A stretch of DNA of 35,646 nt from assembly GCA_036986275.1 (NCBI GenBank), contig BTRG01000018.1, positions 1-35,646 on the forward strand. The letters are read 5' to 3'. Source of the DNA: BTRG01 sp036986275. Lineage in GTDB: Bacteria; Pseudomonadota; Gammaproteobacteria; Acidiferrobacterales; SZUA-150. Of the stretch, positions 1 through 7,716 are shown one piece after another (position 1 is the first letter of the stretch; the number at the start of each line of letters is the position of its first letter). A program made the translations under genes and the position numbers. A model generated the notes under the pieces. It made no database searches and was not told the origin of the DNA. It saw only the letters and a list, made by a program, of their open reading frames with translations.

Positions 1-341
1 CTTTCCCACCTGTCTCGGTAGCGGTCATCGATTACGAACCGCACCTCTTGTAGCGCAGCCTGCCGATGGATGTAGCTGCCCTGAACTTCAATGGAGGCCT
101 TTTCAAGCGCACAATATAAGGTAATTCTTCTGGACTTTCCGCATACTCGCGCCGGGTCTTTTCTCCATGAATCTTTATCATGCAGAATTTCATCGGCTTT
201 TACCAGAATATCCAGGTCGACTTGAGATACCTCGATATTTCTCTTCTCGTAATCAGGAATAGCAAATACCAATCCATTCTCAGTCTGGGTACACGTAGAC
301 AGGAGTCCCATCGATATGCCAGCCAATATAAGTCTCTTCAT
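1..341 (-). CDS. Hypothetical secreted protein, C-terminus cut by window edge
   Basis: An open frame of 113 codons runs from an ATG at 341 off the left end. It starts MKRLILAGISMGLLSTC, a short basic and hydrophobic signal-like segment with a Cys at residue 17. The Cys context (LSTC) is a poor lipobox, so either an ordinary signal peptide ending near FA (residues 26-27) or a lipoprotein is possible. The exported part holds two further Cys (CGKSRRITLYC), which could form a disulphide, and then an amphipathic stretch rich in Arg and Glu. I recognise no family. The Shine-Dalgarno is weak (AAGAAAAA). It lies on the same strand as the next two hypothetical genes and shares their AT-rich composition, so it probably belongs to the same accessory block. 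Confidence 0.5.
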   Translation of the reverse strand, partial: MKRLILAGISMGLLSTCTQTENGLVFAIPDYEKRNIEVSQVDLDILVKADEILHDKDSWRKDPARVCGKSRRITLYCALEKASIEVQGSYIHRQAALQEVRFVIDDRYRDRWE

Positions 342-576
342 TTTTTCTTACGTATAATGTTGCGAATCATTAGCTGGAAAAAACCAAGTGAGGGACGAAT
401 GGCACTTTATTCCATCAGAGTGCATTAGCCTTATTAGTCTTTTACTAATTCTAATTGATATTCTGCCTTATCATGACTAATGGTTTTGAAGCTTCCCAAG
501 GAGTTAAAATGCCGAAAAGCGGTGGGCGCAGCCATAGAGGCTCGGCTTTATCCAGGGTATATATTTGTTATGTTTT

Positions 577-1098
577 TTATTTATTTGCATAAGTTTCAAG
601 GATTTCTTTCTGCTCTTCAGGCGAGAGCTCATTTAAAAGGGCTTCTATTTCTTCTGTTTTCTTGTCTGTTACTTTATCTTCGTTTGTATAGGAGGCTTCA
701 CCGAGCTTAGCGAGTGACAACTCGGCTATCTCTTTTACAAATAAATGGTTACCACGAATATGAATGTTAAATTGATAATCACCTTTCTTTGTATGTGCTA
801 ACTTAGCCTTATTTACAATCAGTAATTGTAATGAACCAGAAAATACATCAATTCTATTTTTGTGGCGTTTAGCAACAATAAGGACACCATTACTATTTCT
901 TTTTTCTTCATCTTCTATCATGTCTGGTGGGATGCCGTGCCAGTCATCATAGCCGCCGAGTACCCAGAATGTTCTATGATTTGAGTCTTCTAGAAACTTG
1001 CGCCGAGAGCCAACACGAGATAAAGAAACTCCAAAGTGCGTCTCTACCTCAGAAATAACTTTCTTCCGATCTTGTTCATCAAATCTTTGAGATATCAT
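577..1098 (-). CDS. Hypothetical cytoplasmic protein, 173 aa
   Basis: A complete frame starts at an ATG at 1098 with a good ribosome site (GGAGAG, about 7 nt upstream), which supports real translation. The protein is charged and soluble, with no signal peptide or membrane segment. The N-terminal half has a GGYDDWHGIP stretch and an IVAKRHKNRIDVF strand-like region. The C-terminus is acidic and probably helical (EEIEALLNELSPEEQKEIL), resembling a short C-terminal helix used for partner binding, but I recognise no family. It lies 51 bp downstream of the 148-aa gene on the same strand and may be co-transcribed with it. Its AT-rich base use differs from the birA side of the window, suggesting acquired DNA. 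Confidence 0.6.
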   Translation of the reverse strand: MISQRFDEQDRKKVISEVETHFGVSLSRVGSRRKFLEDSNHRTFWVLGGYDDWHGIPPDMIEDEEKRNSNGVLIVAKRHKNRIDVFSGSLQLLIVNKAKLAHTKKGDYQFNIHIRGNHLFVKEIAELSLAKLGEASYTNEDKVTDKKTEEIEALLNELSPEEQKEILETYANK

Positions 1099-1149
1099 GA
1101 TTTACTCTCCGTGCTTTTTATGTGTACGGTTGATTTTATTGATAGATGC

Positions 1150-1596
1150 TTACTTAGCATAATAAATACTAAGTGCTGCAATTACTATGGCAACAAGCCA
1201 TCCAGTCCAGGTGAAGAATAATTCTTTTCTTTTTGTGTAAATGTTTTTTACTTCTATTGGGTTTATGGCATAATCTTTAAAGTTATATAAAACAGCTGTA
1301 AAGGCAGGACATCTGTGGTACTTTCGAAGATCTTCATGAGATAGATTAGCAGCGATACTTTTACCTGACCATTTGCATTTGCCTTGATTGAGCATGGCAG
1401 ATTCTCGCATGCCTCTATAATTGCTTCCATCAGACTCGCAATAAATGCAATAGCGGCATTGAGAAAAACCAAATAAGAAGATAAACCACCGTTTAAATCT
1501 GCCAAAACGTGATTTCTCTTTCTCAAATTCCTCTACAAGTTCTTCTGCAGCAGATTTATTTCGCTTAGATCTGAACATATTATTAATCTTTTGCAT
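1150..1596 (-). CDS. Hypothetical Cys-rich protein with C-terminal membrane anchor, 148 aa
   Basis: The frame starts at an ATG at 1596; a second ATG at codon 7 is also possible and neither has a strong ribosome site. The N-terminus is highly charged (Lys/Glu), followed by a hydrophobic aromatic patch (FKRWFIFLFGF) and a Cys cluster CRYCIYC. Further Cys lie in GKCKW and HRCPAF, so a metal or disulphide site is conceivable. The last 20 residues (WLVAIVIAALSIYYAK) form one membrane segment. I recognise no family. The start codon follows a GTTAGATGC motif that resembles an integron recombination core (see findings). It is transcribed in the same direction as the two genes to its left. Confidence 0.55.
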   Translation of the reverse strand: MQKINNMFRSKRNKSAAEELVEEFEKEKSRFGRFKRWFIFLFGFSQCRYCIYCESDGSNYRGMRESAMLNQGKCKWSGKSIAANLSHEDLRKYHRCPAFTAVLYNFKDYAINPIEVKNIYTKRKELFFTWTGWLVAIVIAALSIYYAK

Positions 1597-1658
1597 CTAA
1601 CAGTTGACTATGAAGCCACGGCTTCGTTTGTTCGTGATCGGCGCGCTATAACTCGGTG

Positions 1659-1746
1659 ACCCCTCCAATACCTTGAGGGGTTTCCTGAAGCTATCGATTA
1701 CAGGCGTGCTGACGAGGTCCAGGCTGGCCGGATTGTAATGATAGCT
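1659..1746. repeat. Two adjacent hairpins downstream of tRNA-Thr
   Basis: The larger structure has arms 1689-1702 and 1734-1746, which pair over 13 bp with one bulged G and a loop of about 31 nt. Eight bases further on, 1659-1665 and 1675-1681 form a perfect 7-bp stem (ACCCCTC / GAGGGGT) with a 9-nt loop. Neither is followed by a good T-run on the minus strand, so they are not classical terminators of the birA-tRNA transcript. Position 1681-1683 gives only TTT on the plus strand. They fill most of the gap between tRNA-Thr and the hypothetical genes. Confidence 0.5.
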
Positions 1747-1762
1747 TTGTAAATTGAGAAAA

Positions 1763-1838
1763 TGGAGCCCGCAGTCGGAGTCGAACCAACGACCTGCTGA
1801 TTACAAATCAGCTGCTCTACCAGCTGAGCTATGCGGGC
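1763..1838 (-). tRNA. tRNA-Thr (UGU anticodon)
   Basis: The minus strand folds as a complete 76-nt tRNA. It has a 7-bp acceptor stem GCCCGCA / TGCGGGC, a D-arm AGCTCAGCTGGTAGAGC, an anticodon arm CTGATTTGTAATCAG with TGT at the anticodon, a T-arm containing GGTTCGACTCC, and an encoded CCA (1763-1765). It lies 41 bp beyond the SPOR gene. In many gammaproteobacteria this tRNA opens a Thr-Tyr-Gly-Thr cluster leading into tuf. Here the DNA after its 3' end is foreign-looking. Confidence 0.97.
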
Positions 1839-1879
1839 TAGGGGGCGCATTTTAGGGACCTATCGGCATTCTAGCAAGC

Positions 1880-2590
1880 TCACCCCGGCCCCATCTTGCC
1901 CTTGGAGGCAGTCTCGGGGGCATCACACTTGACGTCTTCCACCTGCAATTTGGCGACCTCCCAACGGTCGCGCAGGGCATCGCTCAGGGCCTGCTCAGAT
2001 TTCACGTCCAGCCAGTACTTGGCCGTGGTGCGGTGCAACGTGTAGCGCTTGGCCTTGATACCCTTTTTCTTGAGTTTGCGCATGCGCTTGCTGGCATTGG
2101 CCTCGACCCTGAACACGCCCAGGGAAATGGCATGACGCAGTTCCGGATCGCCGGTGATGGGGGCGTGGTCCTTAAAACCCAGTCTGGTCAGCTTCTCGCG
2201 CATGGCCTTGACCTCTTGACCGGAGGCCAGCGGTGGGATGAAAACACGGTAAGTAACCTGAGCGTCGACGTCCTCGCGTGGCACGGCCGCGACGACGACA
2301 TTAGCCAGACGGGCGCGGGCCTCGGTGACAGTGCGCTGGGATGTAAACGGGCCGATGCGATAGCACAACCGGGGTGGCGTAACATCTACCAGTTTCTTGG
2401 GCCTGGCCGATTTGTTGCGCGCGCGCTTCTTGAGTTTGACGCCGGGGTCAGTAATCAACGGCATGAGTTCCGGGTGGTAGGCGGCACGGGCCACCGGTAC
2501 CGGTACCCTGCCGGGCGGCGTGGCATACCACTGCGTCCACATCCAGTAGCCGATGTTGATCAAAACAAGGGTGGCCACGAATAGCTTCAT
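1880..2590 (-). CDS. SPOR-type membrane-anchored protein
   Basis: The 236-aa protein begins with one N-terminal membrane segment (MKLFVATLVLINIGYWMW), then a Pro/Arg-rich linker. Two repeated modules follow that resemble SPOR peptidoglycan-binding folds: residues about 75-145 (LCYRIGPFTSQRTVTEAR, then YRVFIPPL) and about 150-215 (ISLGVFRVEANASKRMRKLKKKG). Proteins of this kind follow coaX in many gammaproteobacteria and are thought to sit in the inner membrane with the SPOR part in the periplasm, binding denuded glycan. The start ATG overlaps the coaX stop by 4 bp (ATGA), so translation is coupled. The specific partner is unknown. Confidence 0.85.
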   Translation of the reverse strand: MKLFVATLVLINIGYWMWTQWYATPPGRVPVPVARAAYHPELMPLITDPGVKLKKRARNKSARPKKLVDVTPPRLCYRIGPFTSQRTVTEARARLANVVVAAVPREDVDAQVTYRVFIPPLASGQEVKAMREKLTRLGFKDHAPITGDPELRHAISLGVFRVEANASKRMRKLKKKGIKAKRYTLHRTTAKYWLDVKSEQALSDALRDRWEVAKLQVEDVKCDAPETASKGKMGPG

Positions 2591-3324
2591 GCACCGGCCT
2601 CGGCGACGCGGGCCAGGCCCTGCAGGACCAGGCCGGGGATATGCTCGGCACCTTCAAGCTCGGGCAACAGCACCTCGGCATCTCCGCCGGTGATGATGAC
2701 CTGCATGTCATCATCCTCCATGGCGCGATAGTGTTGGATCATTTCCTTGACGGCGCCGATCAGCCCCAGGCGTGTGCCCACGGCCACGGCATCGGCGGTG
2801 CCGGTCACGGCCAGGGTATTATCCTGCCCTTGATGCTTATGTATCTCGGCGGTGTGGGTTGTCAGGCTGTTGCGCAGCAGGTGCAGGCCGGGAAAAATGG
2901 CGCCGCCCAGCATATTGCCTTCACGATCCACGGCATCGACCGTCACGGCCGTGCCGGCATCAACAATACACACAGCATGGTCAGGGCTTATGTAATGTGC
3001 GGCTATCATGGCCAGCCAGCGATCGCTCCCCATTTCTTCGGGCCGAGTATAACGGTTCTTCACCCCCAACTGCTGGTCCACCGCTCCCGCCGTGTCTACC
3101 GGCAGGCTCCAGGTGCGCGCCACCCACTGACCCAGTTGATGCAGGACGTCCTCCGAGACCACGCAACTGACCCAGACGGCATCGGGCAGCGGCAGGCTGG
3201 ACCAACGCGGCGCCAGGCGCGCCAGCCAGGTGGCGTCCATGACTTCGGTATTGGTGAGTGAGAGCTTGGTTTCATAGGTCGCCCACTTGAGCCTGTGGTT
3301 GCCGATGTCTATCAGTAGCTTCAT
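2587..3324 (-). CDS. coaX: Type III pantothenate kinase
   Basis: Catalyses ATP-dependent phosphorylation of pantothenate, the first step of coenzyme A synthesis, in the cytoplasm. The type III (ASKHA-fold) signatures are visible: MKLLIDIGNHRLKW at the start (phosphate 1 loop, with H where T is usual in DxGNT), GSDRW near residue 100, and VDAGTAVTVDAV near residue 123 (phosphate 2). A C-terminal IITGGDAEVLLPEL follows. I chose the ATG at 3324 because it places the DxGN motif directly at the N-terminus as in the family; a GTG three codons upstream is the alternative. The gene follows birA by a few bases and overlaps the SPOR gene, so the three form one operon. Confidence 0.93.
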   Translation of the reverse strand: MKLLIDIGNHRLKWATYETKLSLTNTEVMDATWLARLAPRWSSLPLPDAVWVSCVVSEDVLHQLGQWVARTWSLPVDTAGAVDQQLGVKNRYTRPEEMGSDRWLAMIAAHYISPDHAVCIVDAGTAVTVDAVDREGNMLGGAIFPGLHLLRNSLTTHTAEIHKHQGQDNTLAVTGTADAVAVGTRLGLIGAVKEMIQHYRAMEDDDMQVIITGGDAEVLLPELEGAEHIPGLVLQGLARVAEAGA

Positions 3325-3337
3325 GCCATTCACTTAC

Positions 3338-4306
3338 TCAGTGTGGCCGCAGGCTAACTTCGCCGGAATGAAATACGTGGGCGTTGTTATCGCTGTCGAT
3401 CAGCAACAGAGCGCCGTGTTCATCCACACCCCGCACCCGGCCGTGCAGGGCCTTGTTACCCTGTATCAAGGTGACGTCCTGATCGTGATAGGCATGGTGG
3501 GCCGTCCAGTCTTCACGAAAGGGTTCGAAACCGGCATGTTTAAATTTTTCCAGTGCCGGGGTCAGGCGGTTCAATATAGCCGCGATGAAGACATTGCGAT
3601 CGGGTATGTTGTCGGTCAACCGGGAGATATCCACCCAGGGCTGATCGACCCCTTCCAACGCCCCGTCTTGTTGCCGCACATTGATGCCTATACCCAGTAT
3701 CGTCAGCGAGGGACCATTCACTTCGCCTTGCAGGTCGACCAGGACACCGCCGAGCTTGCGGCCCTGCCAGAGCAAATCATTGGGCCACTTAAGCTCAATG
3801 CCTTCTATACCCTGATCGGCCAGGGCCTGCACCAGCGCCACACCCACCACCAGACTGAGGCCGGCGAGACTGCCCGGCCCACCGGGGAAGGTCCAACCCA
3901 GGGACAATATGACATTACTATAAGGGCTGGTCATCCACTGCCGGCCACGACGGCCGCGGCCGCGCGTTTGGCACTCGGCCAGGCAAACATGGCCATGCAC
4001 ATCATTGTCGGCGGCAAGGCTTAACAAGTAACGGCTGGTGGAATCGACTTCGTCGAGGATATGCAGCGTGCGTATGTCATTTGTCTGTATGTCCCGTTCG
4101 ATCCGCTGGCGTGAGAGCGGGGTGAAAGGTGTGGCCAGTTTATAGCCCTGACCGCTGACACGATGGATTTCCAGGCCCCGCGCCACCAGTGCCTGAACGC
4201 ATTTGTTGACGGCGGCACGGGTGATGTTCAACGACTCGCCTATGGCCGTGCCGGAATGAAAGTCGCCATCGGCCAGGACTTTTAAGATTTCGGTGCGCGT
4301 CGACAT
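3338..4306 (-). CDS. birA: Bifunctional biotin-protein ligase / biotin operon repressor
   Basis: Attaches biotin to the acetyl-CoA carboxylase carrier protein through biotinyl-AMP. With its N-terminal winged helix it can also act as a biotin-responsive repressor. Residues 1-65 form the HTH (SGTAIGESLNITRAAVNKCV). The catalytic core holds the biotinyl-AMP loop GRGRRGRQW, the KWPNDLLW strand and GRKLGGVLVDLQGE. The C-terminal SH3-like domain ends with GEVSLRPH. At 322 aa it has the length of two-domain BirA proteins such as the E. coli enzyme. It is the first gene of the birA-coaX-SPOR operon. No biotin operator or bio genes are visible nearby, so regulation of a distant bio operon is inference. 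Confidence 0.95.
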   Translation of the reverse strand: MSTRTEILKVLADGDFHSGTAIGESLNITRAAVNKCVQALVARGLEIHRVSGQGYKLATPFTPLSRQRIERDIQTNDIRTLHILDEVDSTSRYLLSLAADNDVHGHVCLAECQTRGRGRRGRQWMTSPYSNVILSLGWTFPGGPGSLAGLSLVVGVALVQALADQGIEGIELKWPNDLLWQGRKLGGVLVDLQGEVNGPSLTILGIGINVRQQDGALEGVDQPWVDISRLTDNIPDRNVFIAAILNRLTPALEKFKHAGFEPFREDWTAHHAYHDQDVTLIQGNKALHGRVRGVDEHGALLLIDSDNNAHVFHSGEVSLRPH

Positions 4307-4359
4307 GGGCGGATTGTACCACCCGACGCACGATTCCCGTTTTGCTGTCCGCGGGGATA

Positions 4360-5499
4360 CTATTCGGCGTCGTTACCTTCGGCCGGCAGACAGGTATGGC
4401 CGCCGGCGGCCTTGGCCCGGTCCAGGGCTTCGGTCGCCCGGCGAAACAGGGCCTGCGGGCTATCGCCCGCAATGGCATTGGCATAACCCCCGCTGACCGA
4501 GATAGATACCGGTTTGCCATGACAATGAAAGGCGGCCTCGGAAATGGCTGTCATCAGACGATCGGCCACATCTTTGGCGGCAAAGAAATCGGTATCGTTC
4601 AGTACAGTGACGAAGGTATCGCTGCCATAGTGGGCAATGAAATCACCGTCGCGCAAATGTCGCTTTAGCAGGCGCGCAATCATGCGCAGGGTGCGATCTC
4701 CGGCCTTGCGGCCATAACGGTCATTCAGCTCACCGAGTTTGTCGACATCCCAGACCTGTAACACCGTGGGCGCCTGCTTGCGACGATCTTGCGCCAGTAC
4801 CTGGCGTAGATAGTGCTCATAGCCCAAGCGACTGGGGACACCGGTAAGCGGATCCCGCAGGCTGTCTCCCTGGTCAGAGACCAACTTGCCTTGCAAGCCC
4901 GAGAGCTGATGCTCCATCTTGTGCAGAGCACTGGATAGGGTATGCAATTGTCCGTGTAAAGTGGAATGTTGTTGCGAGCCCTTTTCCTTGAAGTCATCCA
5001 GGCGCGTGAAGGCGATGGCCAGACGCTGTTGCAACCACATACGCGAATCGTCTTTGCTGCCCGTACGCTTGAGTCGCTGATTCATATCACTGAGCTGGCG
5101 CTCCAGCGCAGTGCCAACTTTTTGCGTGCCCTGATAACCGGCCTGGGTCTGCATCTCGGTACCCTGTAGGGCCTTGTCCATACCTGAAAAATTCCGCGCC
5201 AGATCCTGCAGGAATTCCTGGTGGTCCTTGCGGCCCTGCTCCAGGCGCCAGCGGGTCTCGGCGACTACATTGGCCGCGTGAATCAGCACCCCTTCCAGCT
5301 GCTTGGCATCCAGTGGGCGGCCCAGGGCCGACTTCATGGCATCGATATAGGGCTGCAACTCCTCCGGCGGGTGTATAGCATCCACCAGCATCTCCAGGGC
5401 ATTGCGCACCCCATCGGGCAGGGTCGCGGCCTTCTCGGGGACGTCGCCATCAAGATCAAACGATGTGGTAATGGACTCCGGGGAGATATGACTGCCCAA
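4360..5499 (-). CDS. GGDEF-domain protein with degenerate active site and intact I-site
   Basis: The 379-aa protein has a helical N-terminal region (residues 1-200, with coiled-coil-like segments around 100-200) and a C-terminal GGDEF fold (about 212-370). The metal-binding motif WDVDKLGELNDRYG is present. The signature loop reads GSDTF instead of GG(D/E)EF, so cyclase activity is doubtful. The RxxD inhibitory site (RDGD) is kept at exactly five residues before the loop. This suggests a c-di-GMP receptor, or a weak cyclase. The overall plan resembles the DgcP family of pseudomonads, from memory. The start is a TTG at 5499 preceded by GAGGT at 6-nt spacing; no ATG lies near. It is cytoplasmic and monocistronic, ending 53 bp before the birA start. 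Confidence 0.85.
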   Translation of the reverse strand: MGSHISPESITTSFDLDGDVPEKAATLPDGVRNALEMLVDAIHPPEELQPYIDAMKSALGRPLDAKQLEGVLIHAANVVAETRWRLEQGRKDHQEFLQDLARNFSGMDKALQGTEMQTQAGYQGTQKVGTALERQLSDMNQRLKRTGSKDDSRMWLQQRLAIAFTRLDDFKEKGSQQHSTLHGQLHTLSSALHKMEHQLSGLQGKLVSDQGDSLRDPLTGVPSRLGYEHYLRQVLAQDRRKQAPTVLQVWDVDKLGELNDRYGRKAGDRTLRMIARLLKRHLRDGDFIAHYGSDTFVTVLNDTDFFAAKDVADRLMTAISEAAFHCHGKPVSISVSGGYANAIAGDSPQALFRRATEALDRAKAAGGHTCLPAEGNDAE

Positions 5500-5709
5500 A
5501 ATCAGACCTCTTGCCCTGTGGCGTCATGGCAGCGGGCATCCCTATCCCTGACGCCGCGCCAGGTATAGTGTGTTGTCACACATGGCTCCTGAATACACTA
5601 AGTTCCGCAACTGGTCTGCAATAACTGCGCCAGTCAAAGGCCAGGCCGACAGCCAAATTCCCCAGACTATGAATAGAATAAAGGTTGGGCAGGCCGCGGA
5701 AGCCCGGAC

Positions 5710-7065
5710 TTACTTGTGCAGATCCCGGGACCAGCGGTGGGCGCCAGCCTTGGCCATGCGCACCAGTTGCGCCAGTTCTTTTTCCAGTTCTTGCCGACGG
5801 GCCTCGAGATAGCGGCGCAGCTTCTTTCTGCGCACAAAGAGAAAGAACACGCGCATGTTTTCCAGTATGCGTTCGCGTTCGCGGCGCAACATCAGCACGG
5901 CGGCGGCTGTGGGCGGAAGGCTGAGCGCATACCACCAGGCAGCGGTCTCACTAAAATACGAATAGACCACACTGATCTGCAGGCCCCAGAAAATGGGAAA
6001 CAGGAACAGACCCAGCACCATTTTGGCGGTGTCGTACTGGTCGGTGCCGCGTGCGCCCAGACGGGCCAAATGGCGCGTGAGCATGAAGGGCGCATACGAA
6101 TTCAATAGACCCCAAAGCGCCAATGGCAAAATAATGGCGAGGATAAACAAGCTGCGCAACAGGAAACGTGTGACCAGCATGGGCCGGTAACTGACAGTCA
6201 GGTGGTAATCATGTATGCCCCAGCGTCGACACTGGCGCTCAAACTGGTGCAGGTGCCGGTTCAACCGTTCCAGTTCAATCGGATATCGGCGCTGTAATTC
6301 CGCATGTGCCTGACCCAGTTTTTTCATGGCCCGGAAACGCAGGTCCAGGCTGCGCTTGCGGTACTTGCCATGACGCATGGCAAAAAAACGCTCCAGGCGT
6401 TGTATCAAATCCAGCTCATCCCAGCTGTCGGCATTCAACGTGACATCACCCATGGCCGCGGACAAGGTTTGTGTCAGCGCGCGGACATCGTCTTCGCCGT
6501 TGCCGGTCGGTAATTGTTGCGCTGTGATGGCTGGACCAAACTTCACCAATACACTGCTGCGGAATTTCCCCTTGCCTGTAAACATCAGGCCCACGGGTAC
6601 AATCGTTGGCGCCAGACCACTGCTCTGGCGTGCACCCAGCGCCATACGGGCAGCACCGGTTTTGACTTCACGCAACTGTGAATCAGAATGGCTCTGTCCT
6701 TCCGGGAAGACCAACAGGATCTCACCCTGAGTAAATAACTCGTAACAACGGGCAAAGGAGTCTATGTTTTGGGTGGTGTCACTACCCACATCCTGTCGCC
6801 GATAAATGGGTACTGCTTGTAATAAAGATAAAATGGGCCGTAGCAAAGGATTCCTGAACAGGCCGCTACGGGCCAGCGGATGGACGATGCGTTGAGAGAC
6901 GGATTGCAAGATCACGGCGTCGGCCAGGGCATTGGCGTGGTTAGCGCAAAGCAGCACCCCACCTTCGGTAGGCAAATACTCCAGTCCTTCGACTTCACAG
7001 CGGCGATAAAAGATACGTGTGACGGTCTGACAGAATCCCCGCCACAACGGGCGTACCAGCATCAT
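5710..7065 (-). CDS. PlsC-like 1-acylglycerol-phosphate acyltransferase family membrane protein
   Basis: Likely transfers an acyl chain to a glycerophosphate-type or similar lipid acceptor at the inner membrane. The acyltransferase blocks are visible: NHANALADAV (catalytic His and Asp), then AVPIYRR, FPEGQSHS (acceptor-phosphate binding) and IVPVGL. The second half (from about residue 300) carries three hydrophobic segments (LFILAIILPLALWGLL; VLGLFLFPIFWGLQISVV; ALSLPPTAAAVLML) and a basic C-terminal tail that looks coiled-coil. I start at the ATG at 7065 because AAGGGAG stands 6 nt upstream; an upstream TTG has no such site. The long form with membrane segments after the catalytic domain resembles GPAT-like proteins of uncertain substrate. 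Confidence 0.85.
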   Translation of the reverse strand: MMLVRPLWRGFCQTVTRIFYRRCEVEGLEYLPTEGGVLLCANHANALADAVILQSVSQRIVHPLARSGLFRNPLLRPILSLLQAVPIYRRQDVGSDTTQNIDSFARCYELFTQGEILLVFPEGQSHSDSQLREVKTGAARMALGARQSSGLAPTIVPVGLMFTGKGKFRSSVLVKFGPAITAQQLPTGNGEDDVRALTQTLSAAMGDVTLNADSWDELDLIQRLERFFAMRHGKYRKRSLDLRFRAMKKLGQAHAELQRRYPIELERLNRHLHQFERQCRRWGIHDYHLTVSYRPMLVTRFLLRSLFILAIILPLALWGLLNSYAPFMLTRHLARLGARGTDQYDTAKMVLGLFLFPIFWGLQISVVYSYFSETAAWWYALSLPPTAAAVLMLRRERERILENMRVFFLFVRRKKLRRYLEARRQELEKELAQLVRMAKAGAHRWSRDLHK

Positions 7066-7147
7066 TACACATCTCCCTTGCAACAGACTTGCGCGATCAT
7101 TCTACGATCACCGGCGCTCACCATAAAGCACTGTCTGGCAACTACCG

Positions 7148-7522
7148 CTATAAAAGCGGGACAGGCTGACGTGTCACAGCCACAGCGACAATATAAGCAT
7201 ATACAGTCAAAGCAGCACACCAGGCCATGATGCGCTGAGGCCGATGATGATTGGGGCGCAATGCCATTACACCCAACATGATGTACAGCAGCAAGGCCAC
7301 GACCTTGGCAGTGAGCCAACCATGGACAAAAGGATATTGTTGCAGCGATACCACCAATATGATCGCACTGCCCAACAAAATAGTATCAATGATATGGGGG
7401 GCTATCTTCACCCAACGGCGTTGTAACTGAGGTGAACCCTGAATCATCCAGATACCACGAACAATGAAACCGCTAATAGAAAGCAAGGCGCATAGTACAT
7501 GGATAGATTTGACCCAGGCCAT
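7148..7522 (-). CDS. SirB2-family inner-membrane protein
   Basis: The 124-aa protein has four hydrophobic segments: SIHVLCALLSISGFIVRG; IDTILLGSAIILVVSL; AKVVALLLYIMLGVMAL; WCAALTVYAYIVAVAV. The opening WVKSIHV and the third segment beginning TAKVV are typical of the SirB2/YchQ family, whose biochemical role is unknown. The frame could be extended upstream by 26 codons, but the added residues are polar and not family-like, so I chose the internal ATG at 7522. It is followed 82 bp later by the acyltransferase on the same strand and may share a transcript. Confidence 0.8.
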   Translation of the reverse strand: MAWVKSIHVLCALLSISGFIVRGIWMIQGSPQLQRRWVKIAPHIIDTILLGSAIILVVSLQQYPFVHGWLTAKVVALLLYIMLGVMALRPNHHRPQRIMAWCAALTVYAYIVAVAVTRQPVPLL

Positions 7523-7650
7523 TATTATTCTTTGTATGTCAGTGACCAGAGAAACACGGCCATAGCGCACGGCAAACTCATAAGACGATGATCCACTCAA
7601 TAAGCTGAAGTAGATATTGTGCAGGAAATGGGTGCTGGTTTCGAGGAAGG

Positions 7651-7679
7651 AAAAATAAACTCCGTCTCAGGGACGGGGT
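7651..7679 (-). terminator. Rho-independent terminator after the EEP-family gene
   Basis: On the minus strand the sequence forms an 8-bp stem (one mismatch) from ACCCCGTC and GACGGAGT with a 5-nt loop, followed by TTATTTTT. It lies 38 bp past the stop codon of the endonuclease/phosphatase gene and separates it from the SirB2 gene. Confidence 0.75.
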
Positions 7680-7716
7680 AAATCAGGCGCATTCATGCTG
7701 AAAAACTGTATGCGGA

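Noticed and set aside
480..710. Plus-strand frame containing LYPGYIFV, resembling the NusG/RfaH N-terminal domain
   Set aside because: Only about 25 residues look similar; the upstream part is cut by a stop, the rest is hydrophobic nonsense overlapping the 3' end of the minus-strand gene. Chance or a tiny remnant.
2033..4024. Long plus-strand frames opposite SPOR, coaX and birA
   Set aside because: Antisense to well-supported genes with family motifs; typical shadow frames of GC-rich coding DNA.
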